A stretch of 15,963 bases of DNA from Paenibacillus sp. (GTDB lineage Bacteria; Bacillota; Bacilli; Paenibacillales; NBRC-103111), in NCBI GenBank assembly GCA_029239545.1, contig JARBUQ010000028.1, positions 1 through 15,963 on the forward strand. The letters are read 5' to 3'. Each line of letters opens with the position of its first letter. Position 1 is the first letter of the stretch. The position numbers and the translations under genes were made by a program. Shown here one piece after another: positions 6,894 through 14,830 of this stretch. The notes beneath the pieces are model-generated. The model was not told the DNA's origin, searched no databases, and saw only the letters and a list, made by a program, of their open reading frames with translations.

Positions 6894-7736
6894 ATGAGAA
6901 TTGACTCGCACCAGCATTATTGGAAATTGGACCGGGGGGATTACGGCTGGATTACCCCTGCGAAGACCGTACTATACCGTGACTATTTGCCTGAGGATCT
7001 GCTGCCACATCTGCTCAAGAATGACTTCGATGCATCGATTGTTGTACAGGCTGCTGCAACTTTGGAAGAAACCGATTACTTGTTATCGCTGGCTGATTCA
7101 ACGGATAGTATAATCGGTGTGGTTGGCTGGCTGGACTTGAATGATCCTGCTTATCAGGAGCATTACGAACGTTTCTCCCAGCATTCCAAATACGTCGGAT
7201 TTCGAATTATGATCCAGGCTATGGAGGACGCGAATGTTATGCTGGAGCCGCATTTCGTGGAGGCATTGAAGTTTTTTGCTGAACAGGATGTACCGGTGGA
7301 TCTACTGGTGCATTGCAGTCAACTGGATGTCTTAATCCGTTTGTTGGACCAAGTGCCCAACTTAAGAGGAGTTATTGATCATATTGCCAAGCCATTGATA
7401 GCTGAAGGAGTTCTGGAGCCTTGGAGAACACAGATGTCTACTCTTGCAGCATCGCATCCCAAACTATACTGCAAATTATCAGGCATGGTGACAGAGGCTG
7501 ATTTCGAGGCGTGGAAGCCTGAAGATTTCACATTATATGTTGAGCATGCTCTGGAAGCTTTTGGCTGGGACCGCGTAATGTACGGCAGCGATTGGCCAGT
7601 GAGCAACCTGGCTGCGAGTTATGATCAGCTCGTTGACTTATTGAACACCCGGATAAGTCTTGTGGCAGAAGATGCGGATGAGGAGAAGCTCGCGAAGCTA
7701 TTCGGAGGCAATGCGAAGGAGTTTTACAAACTATGA
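6894..7736 (+). CDS. Amidohydrolase-family sugar lactonase (COG3618), probable L-galactono/L-fucono-lactonase
   Basis: This is a 280-residue TIM-barrel metal-dependent hydrolase of the COG3618 group, whose characterised members open L-fucono-, L-rhamnono- and L-galactono-lactones. Active-site residues in view are H6-x-H8 at the end of strand 1 (DSHQHYW), H140 (VHCSQ), H163 (IDHIAKP) and D233 (YGSDWP). The family otherwise includes 2-pyrone-4,6-dicarboxylate hydrolases, but the downstream genes point to sugar acids. Here it would hydrolyse L-galactono-lactone to L-galactonate, the substrate of the dehydrogenase at the operon's end. It has no signal peptide, so it is cytoplasmic. It is first in the operon with AAGGAGAGGG 6 bases before the ATG. 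Its stop overlaps the uxaB start in ATGA. The family call is firm, but substrate choice is inferred from context. Confidence 0.88.
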   Translation: MRIDSHQHYWKLDRGDYGWITPAKTVLYRDYLPEDLLPHLLKNDFDASIVVQAAATLEETDYLLSLADSTDSIIGVVGWLDLNDPAYQEHYERFSQHSKYVGFRIMIQAMEDANVMLEPHFVEALKFFAEQDVPVDLLVHCSQLDVLIRLLDQVPNLRGVIDHIAKPLIAEGVLEPWRTQMSTLAASHPKLYCKLSGMVTEADFEAWKPEDFTLYVEHALEAFGWDRVMYGSDWPVSNLAASYDQLVDLLNTRISLVAEDADEEKLAKLFGGNAKEFYKL

Positions 7737-9250
7737 ACGTATTGAATCGTCAGTCATTGACTGAAGCGGATCGGAACCGCTATGAAGCTGCTGCTGCAAG
7801 TCCGGTGAAAATACTCCAAATAGGTGAAGGCAATTTTCTTCGCGGGTTCGTTGATTGGATGGTTCAAGTGTGTCGGGATCAAGGCTTGTACGAGGGAAGC
7901 ATTGCCGTTACGCAGCCGCGTCCGACAGGAAAGCCCAAGATCGAGGCTCTTGCCCGCCAGGACGGATTATATACGCTTGTGACAAGAGGAATTGCGGCTG
8001 GAGAGCAAGTGGAGAAGCAGGAGATTATCACGGTTTTCTCACAGGTGTTTGATCCTTATTCCGATTGGGCTGCTTTTCTGGCATTAGCGGCTAGTCCTGA
8101 CTTGCAGGTAGTTGTGTCGAATACGACAGAAGCTGGACTTGTTTATCGACCGGAGTCTTTCATTGAAGGAATGCCTGTGGAGTCTTTTCCAGGGAAGCTG
8201 ACCGTGTTCTTGTATAAAAGATTCGAAGCTTTTCACGGGTCGGCTGAGCATGGACTGATCATGCTGCCTTGCGAGCTGCTGGAGCGTAATGGCGATGAGC
8301 TGAAAGCTTGTGTACTGCGTTATATTGCAGACTGGAGTCTGCCTGAAGCATTTCGGCAATGGGTATTGAATGACAACCGATTCTTGAATTCGCTAGTGGA
8401 CCGCATCGTGACAGGCTTCCCGTCAGAGCAGGCGGAGCAATGGTTCAGTGAGTGGGGCTACAAGGATGAGCTGCTGAATACAGCGGAGCCGTATCATTTC
8501 TGGGCGATTGAGGGAGAGGCGGAGCTGGGCACGATATTGCCTTTTGAGCAAGCAGGCCTGAATGTGGTGTGGACGGATGACCTGAAGCCTTATCAGCTTC
8601 GCAAGGTGAGAATTCTGAATGGGGCGCATACGCTCATGACCCCGCTGGGGCTTCTTAACGGCTTTGAGCAAGTGCGTGAGGTGATGGAGCATCCGGATTT
8701 TGGAGCTTTTGTCCGTGCTGCTGTGCAGGAGGAGATGATTCCCACACTCCCTTTCCCGGAGGAGGACATGCTGGCATTCGCGGCGGCTGTGTTCGAACGG
8801 TTCCACAATCCGCATATTCGCCATCGGTTGGCGGATATTGCAATGAACAGCATCAGCAAATTCAAGGTACGGCTGCTGCCAGCCCTGCTTTATGCGGTTG
8901 AGGAGCAAGGGCATCCTGTTCCAACGAAGCTGACACGCTCATTCGCTGCACTGCTCCGTTATTACAAGGTGGAACGTGGAGAGAATGGAACGTTTGTCGG
9001 TAGGACGTTAGCAGGTACAGAGTATACGGTTCGGGATGATGTGCTGCTGTTAACGAAGCTGGCTGATGTATGGGCAGCGTCAGGCAATGCTTCTTCGGTC
9101 ACAGATAGACAGATTCGGACGATAGTGGAGCGGTTGTTAGGCTTGACTGATGTATGGGGGCGGGACCTTACAGCCGTTGAAGGGTTAGTAGAGGCTGTGA
9201 GCGAGCAATGGACAAGATTGCAATGGAGGAGCGAAGCGGAGAATGAATAG
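7733..9250 (+). CDS. uxaB: Tagaturonate reductase (altronate oxidoreductase)
   Basis: The product is a 505-residue member of the long-chain mannitol-dehydrogenase family. It has the UxaB nucleotide-binding start I-G31-E-G-N-F-L-R-G-F-V-D-W and the internal VVSNTTEAG. The catalytic pattern DLKPYQLRKVRILNGAH has K291, N296 and H299. These read as tagaturonate reductase rather than fructuronate reductase. The enzyme reduces D-tagaturonate to D-altronate with NADH. It is slightly longer than E. coli UxaB (483 residues). It overlaps the lactonase stop by 4 bp (ATGA) and the following uxaA start by 8 bp, indicating translational coupling. GAAGGAG (7715-7721) lies 11 bases upstream. There is no uxaC (uronate isomerase) in the operon, so its substrate is probably produced by the LgoD-like dehydrogenase rather than from galacturonate. 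Confidence 0.92.
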   Translation: MNVLNRQSLTEADRNRYEAAAASPVKILQIGEGNFLRGFVDWMVQVCRDQGLYEGSIAVTQPRPTGKPKIEALARQDGLYTLVTRGIAAGEQVEKQEIITVFSQVFDPYSDWAAFLALAASPDLQVVVSNTTEAGLVYRPESFIEGMPVESFPGKLTVFLYKRFEAFHGSAEHGLIMLPCELLERNGDELKACVLRYIADWSLPEAFRQWVLNDNRFLNSLVDRIVTGFPSEQAEQWFSEWGYKDELLNTAEPYHFWAIEGEAELGTILPFEQAGLNVVWTDDLKPYQLRKVRILNGAHTLMTPLGLLNGFEQVREVMEHPDFGAFVRAAVQEEMIPTLPFPEEDMLAFAAAVFERFHNPHIRHRLADIAMNSISKFKVRLLPALLYAVEEQGHPVPTKLTRSFAALLRYYKVERGENGTFVGRTLAGTEYTVRDDVLLLTKLADVWAASGNASSVTDRQIRTIVERLLGLTDVWGRDLTAVEGLVEAVSEQWTRLQWRSEAENE

Positions 9251-10766
9251 TTGGGTGCGATTAAACGCCAGAGATCATGTTATTATAGCGCTGCAGGATT
9301 TTGCCAGAGGAGATTCGATTTCTGTAGAGGGAACAGAGCTCAGCCTGCTGGATGACGTTCCGAAAGGCCATAAAATTATTACTAAGCCAGTTGCTGCGGG
9401 CGAAGATGTGCTGAAATTCGGCTATTCGATCGGAAAGGCCAAGGAACCTCTTCTACCTGGGAATTGGGTGCATACGCATAACCTTGGAACAGGACTCAAA
9501 GGATTTTTGGACTATGCTTACGAGCCTGCTGCCGCATCAGAAGCTGCAGCTAATGAAGGGCAATTGACAGAGAAAGCTGCTAACAACTTGACGGAGCGTA
9601 CGTTTCAAGGGTTCGTACGGGGAAATGGGGATGTCGGGATCCGCAATGAGATATGGATTATTAACACAGTAGGCTGTATAAACAAAACGTGTGAGATTCT
9701 TGCACAGAAAGGGAATGCACTCCATCAAGGCAGAGTGGAGGGTGTGTTTCACTTCTCTCACCCGTTCGGCTGCTCGCAGCTCGGTGATGACTTGAAGCAT
9801 ACGCAGCAGCTTCTGGCTTCGCTCGTAAATCATCCGAATGCAGCGGGTGTATTGGTCGTGGGTCTTGGCTGCGAGAACAATCAGATTGATTCCTTCAAGC
9901 AGGCAATCGGTGAATATGATCCTAATCGCGTGAAATTCATGAGGTCTCAGGAAGTAGAGGATGAGCTGGAGACTGGTCTTGAGCTGATTGATGAGCTTGT
10001 AGAATACGCTGAGCAGTTCAAGAGACAGCCGGTATCGGTCGCGAAGCTGAAGCTGGGCCTGAAATGCGGGGGCTCGGACGGTTTGTCAGGCATAACGGCA
10101 AATCCGCTGGTCGGCAGTGTCTCGGACAGGTTGATTGCCGCAGGAGGAACAGCGATTCTGACTGAGGTTCCCGAGATGTTCGGCGCAGAGACGATTCTCA
10201 TGAACCGCGCAGACAACGAAAAGGTTTTCCATGATATTGTGAAGCTGATCAACGATTTCAAGCAATATTTCATTCGTCACGATCAGGAAATATACGAGAA
10301 TCCTTCACCAGGCAACAAGGCGGGTGGAATCAGCACTTTAGAGGAAAAGTCGCTTGGCTGCACACAGAAGGGCGGGCATGCGATTGTAAAGGATGTCGTA
10401 GCCTATGGGCACAGAGTCTCAAGTACCGGACTGAATTTACTGGAAGCACCAGGAAATGATCTCGTATCTGTGACAGCTCTATCAGCTGCAGGGGCTCATA
10501 TCGTCCTGTTCACAACAGGTCGGGGAACGCCGTTTGGCGGTCCGGTGCCGACTGTCAAGATGTCCACGAATAGCGAGCTGGCAGCGCGCAAAAAGAATTG
10601 GATTGATTATAATGCAGGGCAATTGCTGGAAGACAAAAGTATGGCAGATTTGACTGACGAGCTCTGGGATCAAATTATTGATCTCGCATCGGGTGAGCTG
10701 CAGACCAAAAATGAGCGGAACGGGTTCCGGGAAATTGCAATTTTTAAGGATGGCGTTATATTGTAA
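9243..10766 (+). CDS. uxaA: Altronate dehydratase
   Basis: This is a 507-residue UxaA/GarD-family dehydratase converting D-altronate to 2-keto-3-deoxy-D-gluconate. Residues 1 to about 85 form the SAF-like N-terminal domain (NARDHVIIALQDFARGD, then NWVHTHNLGTGL). The main domain runs from about 120 (GFVRGNGDVGIRNEIWIINT). It contains the iron-enzyme signature segments FSHPFGCSQLGDDL, VVGLGCENNQ and LKCGGSDGLSGITANP, then NPSPGNKAGGISTLE and SLGCTQKGG. Conserved cysteines are visible in these segments. The C-terminus ERNGFREIAIFKDGVIL lines up with the E. coli end, so the TAA at 10764 is the natural stop. ATG 9243 overlaps the uxaB stop, with GGAGGAG about 11 bases upstream. The last 21 bases are also the first part of a tandem repeat array that continues to the next gene. 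Confidence 0.94.
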   Translation: MNSWVRLNARDHVIIALQDFARGDSISVEGTELSLLDDVPKGHKIITKPVAAGEDVLKFGYSIGKAKEPLLPGNWVHTHNLGTGLKGFLDYAYEPAAASEAAANEGQLTEKAANNLTERTFQGFVRGNGDVGIRNEIWIINTVGCINKTCEILAQKGNALHQGRVEGVFHFSHPFGCSQLGDDLKHTQQLLASLVNHPNAAGVLVVGLGCENNQIDSFKQAIGEYDPNRVKFMRSQEVEDELETGLELIDELVEYAEQFKRQPVSVAKLKLGLKCGGSDGLSGITANPLVGSVSDRLIAAGGTAILTEVPEMFGAETILMNRADNEKVFHDIVKLINDFKQYFIRHDQEIYENPSPGNKAGGISTLEEKSLGCTQKGGHAIVKDVVAYGHRVSSTGLNLLEAPGNDLVSVTALSAAGAHIVLFTTGRGTPFGGPVPTVKMSTNSELAARKKNWIDYNAGQLLEDKSMADLTDELWDQIIDLASGELQTKNERNGFREIAIFKDGVIL

Positions 10767-10944
10767 GAGCTCTTAGATAAAGACCAAGGATGGCGTGGTG
10801 CTGGAAGAACTCGTGGGCGATGTCAAGGATGGCGTGGTGCTGGAAGAACTCGTGGGTGATGACCAAGGAAGGCGTGGTGCTGGAAGAACTCATGGGTGAT
10901 GACCAAGGATGGCGTAGTGCTGTAAGAACTCGTGGGTCAAGATC
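10746..10944 (+). repeat. Five-unit ~40-bp tandem repeat derived from the uxaA 3' end
   Basis: Units start with AAGGATGGCGT or a variant at 10746, 10786, 10825, 10865 and 10905, with lengths 40, 39, 40, 40 and 40. The first unit contains the last codons and stop of uxaA (K-D-G-V-I-L-stop). The middle three carry TGCTGGAAGAACTCGTGGG-type sequence. The last again has TGTAAGAACT, like the stop-containing first unit. Unit two is not in the uxaA frame. The array ends exactly at the AAAGGAGG of the dehydrogenase gene, and that site may itself be a decayed sixth unit start. This array makes up nearly all of the 194-bp gap between the two genes. Confidence 0.93.
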
Positions 10945-10960
10945 AAAGGAGGTCGGTTGT

Positions 10961-11977
10961 GTGAAGGGTATCGTTTGCCAACAGATTGAGCAGTTCCGCT
11001 TGGTCGAGCTTGAGGAGCCGGTGCGGCTGCCTGGAGAAGCGATCGTGAGCATTCGCCGGATCGGGATTTGCGGGACGGACCTGCACGCCTTCAAGGGAAA
11101 CCAGCCCTTCTTCACTTATCCTCGGATATTGGGACATGAATTGGCTGGGGTAGTGGAAGAGGTCGATGTGGATGAGACTACTTTGCGCGTGGGAGACCCT
11201 GTAAGCATTATTCCTTACTTGCATTGCGGAAGCTGTGTCGCCTGCCGTCATGGCAAAACGAATTGCTGCACCGCTATGAAGGTGCTAGGCGTGCATGTGG
11301 ATGGCGGGATGCGGGAACGGATATCCGTTCCGACGAGCCATCTGATCAAGACCGAAGGGTTGACGCACACGCAATCGGCGATGCTGGAGCCCTTCAGCAT
11401 CGGGGCACACGCTGTGCGGAGATCCGGCCTGCAGGCCGGAGAGGTCGCCCTTGTGATCGGGGCCGGCCCGATCGGGCTTGGGGTGATGGCCTTCGCCAAG
11501 CTTCGCGGGGCGAAGGTAATCGCCATGGACGTGAAGGATGAACGTCTGGCGTTCTGCAGCGAATGGGCGAATGTCGACCATACGGTGAATGCGCTGCAGC
11601 AGCCGAGCGAGCGGCTGGCTGCGCTCACCGGAGGCGATATGCCGACGGTGGTGTTCGATGCAACAGGCAGCGCGAAATCGATGTCCGACTCGTTCGGACT
11701 CGTGGCGCATGGCGGCCGGCTTGTATTCGTTGGTCTGGTGAAGGCCGACATTGCCTTCAATGATCCTGACTTTCACAAGCGGGAACTCACGCTTATGAGC
11801 AGCCGCAATGCGACCCGCGAAGATTTCGAGCAGGTGAAGCAGGCTGTTATGAGCGGCAGTATAGACGTGAATCGTTACGTGACACATCAGGCTCCATTCG
11901 AGCAGATGATCGAGCGCTTCGGGGACTGGATGAGGCCCGAGATGAATGTGATCAAGGCTGTGCTGACGCTTGAATAA
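10961..11977 (+). CDS. lgoD: Zinc-dependent L-galactonate 5-dehydrogenase (LgoD/YjjN-like)
   Basis: This is a 338-residue medium-chain zinc alcohol dehydrogenase. I choose GTG 10961 because AAAGGAGG (10945-10952) lies 8 bases upstream and the length matches E. coli LgoD (340). A longer in-frame start at 10790 would only translate the repeat array. Catalytic zinc ligands are C37, H59, E60 with E143 nearby. Structural zinc cysteines are C89, C92, C95 and C103. The nucleotide-binding motif is G167-A-G-P-I-G172. LgoD-like segments are HAFKGNQPFFTYPRILGHE, EPFSIGAHAVRR and DPDFHKRELTLMSSRNAT. The expected reaction is L-galactonate + NAD+ to D-tagaturonate, feeding uxaB. Related enzymes oxidise L-idonate, L-gulonate or other polyols, so substrate is inferred from similarity plus uxaBA context. 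The gene is clearly richer in G+C than the three upstream genes. Confidence 0.88.
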   Translation: MKGIVCQQIEQFRLVELEEPVRLPGEAIVSIRRIGICGTDLHAFKGNQPFFTYPRILGHELAGVVEEVDVDETTLRVGDPVSIIPYLHCGSCVACRHGKTNCCTAMKVLGVHVDGGMRERISVPTSHLIKTEGLTHTQSAMLEPFSIGAHAVRRSGLQAGEVALVIGAGPIGLGVMAFAKLRGAKVIAMDVKDERLAFCSEWANVDHTVNALQQPSERLAALTGGDMPTVVFDATGSAKSMSDSFGLVAHGGRLVFVGLVKADIAFNDPDFHKRELTLMSSRNATREDFEQVKQAVMSGSIDVNRYVTHQAPFEQMIERFGDWMRPEMNVIKAVLTLE

Positions 11978-12017
11978 CAGATACGATTTCGGGTATAACC
12001 GTTTAGAAACGAAACAA

Positions 12018-12060
12018 TTCGCACCGCGTGGTGCGAAAAAATAAGCTTTCGGATTTTTGT
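12018..12060 (+). terminator. Probable terminator region after the dehydrogenase gene
   Basis: TTCGCACC (12018-12025) and GGTGCGAA (12030-12037) form a perfect 8-bp hairpin with a 4-base loop, but A residues follow it. An overlapping alternative stem, CGAAA with TTTCG, is followed by GATTTTTGTTT and would be a weak terminator. The two share the CGAA stretch, so they exclude each other. Its position 40 bases after the last operon gene supports a transcript end. Confidence 0.5.
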
Positions 12061-12117
12061 TTAACACCCTAAGTGCATCAGAATTCCTATACTGTATACG
12101 CTCTCAACAAAGACAGG

Positions 12118-12145
12118 TATAATGGAGAAACCATAACCTGAAGGG
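12118..12145 (+). promoter_or_regulatory. -10 box and ribosome-binding site of the membrane AraC gene
   Basis: TATAAT (12118-12123) is a perfect -10. No good -35 lies 17 bases upstream (the region reads TATACG). AAGGG (12141-12145) lies 11 bases before ATG 12157. This supports independent transcription from the upstream operon. Confidence 0.5.
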
Positions 12146-12156
12146 ATGCAGCAACA

Positions 12157-14466
12157 ATGATAAGAATGCGACTGTTGCGAATCGTGAGAATGACTGGAGT
12201 TTCTTTCAAGAGAAAGCTGCTCTTGTATTCGATGTTCCTGAGTATTTTTCCTGTACTGTCTGTTGGGTTATTCTCATCGTATATGGCATCCAGAAGTATT
12301 CAGACGGAAGTCGATAAGAATCATCGATATATGCTGAATCAGATGCAGGTGCAGCTCAATCAATTTACGAACAGCCTCAGTATGAACTCGATCTATATCG
12401 CCACTAATCTGGCAGTTGAGAAGTCTGTGCAGGGCGGTCCCGGCATTGAGAACCTGAATGAATATCTCGAAATGAATGAAACGATCCGTAGAATCCGCAG
12501 CACATCACCAGTTAAATATCATGTGTCGATTTTGTACAAGCGGTTTAGTAATTTCATTTATTCCAATGAATACGACAGAAATTCCATCTCGCAGATTGCC
12601 CTGTATAATATTCTCGATAAGATGAAGCCTACGACGAGTCAGTCCTTCTATGTTCCGGCCAATACGTTCGACGACCAGCCTAATATGCTGCTGTTTCGTC
12701 CGATTCCAATAGCATCGAATTATACCGAGGGTGTGCTGGTGCTTCAGGTTGATCCGTTGAATATACTTCAGTTCGTGGGCTCAATCGAGCATGGCCAAGG
12801 GACAAAGGTGCTCGTCGCTGATCAGAATGACAGAATCGTCATTAGCTCGAAGATGGATGAGATGGGGGAAAACTTGCTCGATCTGGTCCCTTTGTCCTCG
12901 CTGCTTAATGAGAAGCAGGATCGTCCGCAGACCATGGATATCGACGGGGTAGCCTATAAGCTGCATACGACTAAATCCCCTGTGAACGATTGGAGATATG
13001 TCGCAATGACTCCCATGTCCGAGCTGACGGCCCAATCAGAAAACATTAAGCTGACCTCTTGGGTCGTCGCAGGTGTGTTGGCGCTTCTCTGGATGTTAAT
13101 TGCTTTAATAGGCTCTGAGCGGATGTATTTTCCTATCCAACGGTTGTCTGATAAAGTGATTCCGCTAAACAAAGCAGGTAAAGGCAAATCGCGGGTAGAT
13201 GGGCTCGACGCGCTCGATGCTTATATGGTGCAGTTGGTTGATACGAATCGGAAGCTGAATGATCGCCTCACAGAGCAGTTCCCCTATCTGAAGCAAGGTG
13301 TGTTTCAGCAGTTGCTGCGAGGTGAGATGTCGGAACAGGAATTTGTGCAAGCAGCTGAAAAGGTTAATATGCGTTTGAAGGGCAGCTTTGTATTCGTCTG
13401 CGTCGCGGAAGCGGATGATATTCCGTCTTTCCATCGTACCTACCGTGAGAATGAACGAGCGCTTATCCACTATGCTTTGTTCAAGATGATGGAGGAGACC
13501 TTTCATGGCTTCCCGGAATGTACGGGCTTCACCTCCAAGACAGGACAAGTGGTGTTGCTGATTGGCGCGGAAGATGCAAGTGAAGAGACATGGGAGGCGC
13601 TGCGCCGCTGCTCGGACGAGATGCGCAGCAATGCCCGGCAGTATTTCCGTTTCCCCGTCAGCGTAGCGATCGGAAATCCGCAGCCTGGCTACACGGCTAT
13701 AGGTAGAGGATATGAGGAGGCAGTTGCTCTACTCAGCCATCGATTGGTGATGGGGGAGGATTTCACCATATCTGCGGATCGGGCCGATGAGCGGTTGCTT
13801 AAGTCAAGCCGCCAAATGGTCGAGCTACAGAAGCAGATCGTGTTCCACGTAGTGAACGGCAATATGGAGGAATCGCGTCAATTGCTGGATCAATTAATTG
13901 CAGAGCTGCCCAATGCCCAAATGAAGCCTGAGACCGTTAGAGGATTATTCTCCTATATGCTTGGCGAGCTGGATTACATGCTGCAGCAGTTGGGACTTGA
14001 TATCCAGCAAATCACGGGAGAAGATATGCACGAACGGCTGAGTAAATTACGTTTACTCCCTGAGCTGGAGCATTGGTTATTGGATGAGCTGTTTCCTGCT
14101 GTCAAGGCTCACCTGCAGACTGAGACTTTATCCAAGCAGGCTCGAACGGTTCGCCAAGTAATCCAATTCGTGCAGGAGCGGATGCAGGATGAATTATCGT
14201 TGCAGATGACAGCCGATCATTTCAACCTCTCGGTATCCTACTTGAGTAAAATATTCAAGGAAGAGTCAGGACAAACGTTCAGTGAGTACGTGTTGGCGCT
14301 GAAGATGGAGAAGGCGCAGCAGTGGCTTGAGCATACTGGCACGCCGATCAAAGATATCGCTGAGAAATTAGGCTACTCGAGCGTGCAAAATTTCAATCGT
14401 ACATTCAAACAGTGTTTTAACGTTCCGCCTGGAGAGTACCGTAAATGGAAACGTGATGGAGCTTAA
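12157..14466 (+). CDS. Membrane-anchored AraC-family regulator (YtdP-like)
   Basis: This is a 769-residue one-component receptor. TM1 is at about 20-43 (LLLYSMFLSIFPVLSVGLFS). An extracellular region of about 250 residues follows, probably a double-Cache fold (about 44-292, ending N-D-W-R-Y-V-A-M-T-P). TM2 is at about 296-318 (WVVAGVLALLWMLIALIG). The cytoplasmic linker of some 340 residues precedes the C-terminal AraC domain (about 665-766: LSLQMTADHFNLSVSYLSKI, then PIKDIAEKLGYSSVQNFNRT and NVPPGEYRKW). Such proteins commonly regulate adjacent carbohydrate ABC-transporter or glycosidase genes after sensing an extracellular ligand. Here none follows within 1.4 kb, and the neighbour upstream is the sugar-acid operon. 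It could therefore act on that operon's transport or on distant genes. A strong terminator follows directly. An ATG at 12166 is an alternative start. Confidence 0.9.
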   Translation: MIRMRLLRIVRMTGVSFKRKLLLYSMFLSIFPVLSVGLFSSYMASRSIQTEVDKNHRYMLNQMQVQLNQFTNSLSMNSIYIATNLAVEKSVQGGPGIENLNEYLEMNETIRRIRSTSPVKYHVSILYKRFSNFIYSNEYDRNSISQIALYNILDKMKPTTSQSFYVPANTFDDQPNMLLFRPIPIASNYTEGVLVLQVDPLNILQFVGSIEHGQGTKVLVADQNDRIVISSKMDEMGENLLDLVPLSSLLNEKQDRPQTMDIDGVAYKLHTTKSPVNDWRYVAMTPMSELTAQSENIKLTSWVVAGVLALLWMLIALIGSERMYFPIQRLSDKVIPLNKAGKGKSRVDGLDALDAYMVQLVDTNRKLNDRLTEQFPYLKQGVFQQLLRGEMSEQEFVQAAEKVNMRLKGSFVFVCVAEADDIPSFHRTYRENERALIHYALFKMMEETFHGFPECTGFTSKTGQVVLLIGAEDASEETWEALRRCSDEMRSNARQYFRFPVSVAIGNPQPGYTAIGRGYEEAVALLSHRLVMGEDFTISADRADERLLKSSRQMVELQKQIVFHVVNGNMEESRQLLDQLIAELPNAQMKPETVRGLFSYMLGELDYMLQQLGLDIQQITGEDMHERLSKLRLLPELEHWLLDELFPAVKAHLQTETLSKQARTVRQVIQFVQERMQDELSLQMTADHFNLSVSYLSKIFKEESGQTFSEYVLALKMEKAQQWLEHTGTPIKDIAEKLGYSSVQNFNRTFKQCFNVPPGEYRKWKRDGA

Positions 14467-14485
14467 TTCAAATTCATAACTTTGG

Positions 14486-14512
14486 AACCGTACCGAAATG
14501 GTGCGGTTTTTC
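14486..14512 (+). terminator. Rho-independent terminator after the membrane AraC gene
   Basis: AACCGTACC (14486-14494) pairs with GGTGCGGTT (14500-14508), including one G-U pair, around a GAAAT loop. TTTTTC follows from within the 3' arm. It lies 20 bases past the stop codon. Confidence 0.9.
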
Positions 14513-14594
14513 TTATGGTCTTATTAGCCAGTAATTATAAGATTCTGGGGGAAGACTGAAGAGGACTCGGTTCCTTGTCGGGGTATGGAAATGA

Positions 14595-14660
14595 GCTGCA
14601 AAAAAGCAATTAATTCGAGTTGACCCGACTAATGAAGCGGGATTCGTTGCAGAAAAGCAA
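14595..14660 (+). repeat. Repeat pair with 51-bp period (first set)
   Basis: GCTGCAAAAAAGCAA (14595-14609) and GTTGCAGAAAAGCAA (14646-14660) match at 13 of 15 positions and start exactly 51 bp apart. Sequence between them is only loosely repeated. The same 51-bp period and a similar TTGCAnAAAA core occur in the second set about 200 bp downstream. Confidence 0.55.
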
Positions 14661-14724
14661 GTATACAGGCACGGGAGTCGATTCGGGGATGATTATTTTC
14701 CTGGAAGAGGTCAACAGCTTCGCC

Positions 14725-14796
14725 ATGTTAAAGCGTGTCGAGGGATGCTCAATTTGAAAGGGGTATTCGAGGCCGCCCCCATGTTGTCAAGTTAAG
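14725..14796 (+). repeat. Left copy of a ~70-bp dispersed element
   Basis: This segment runs from GTTAAAGCGTG through GAAAGGGGTATTCGAGG to ATGTTGTCAAGTTAAG (14781-14796). It aligns with 15775-15849 in the same orientation, with small gaps. The 3' end is best preserved: 15 of 16 bases of the final block are shared. It could be a decayed insertion-sequence end or a short dispersed repeat. Confidence 0.6.
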
Positions 14797-14830
14797 CGAA
14801 TTCCAACATAAACCCCCGTTTTCATATTGC

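Noticed and set aside
8423..8914. Antisense open frame of 163 codons within uxaB
   Set aside because: It lies wholly inside a well-supported gene, has no family motifs, and is a codon-bias shadow.
10790..10960. N-terminal extension of the zinc dehydrogenase from an ATG at 10790
   Set aside because: The extension only translates the tandem repeats (repeated A-W-C-W-K-N-S-W) and is absent from the family. GTG 10961 has a strong AAAGGAGG and gives the standard length.
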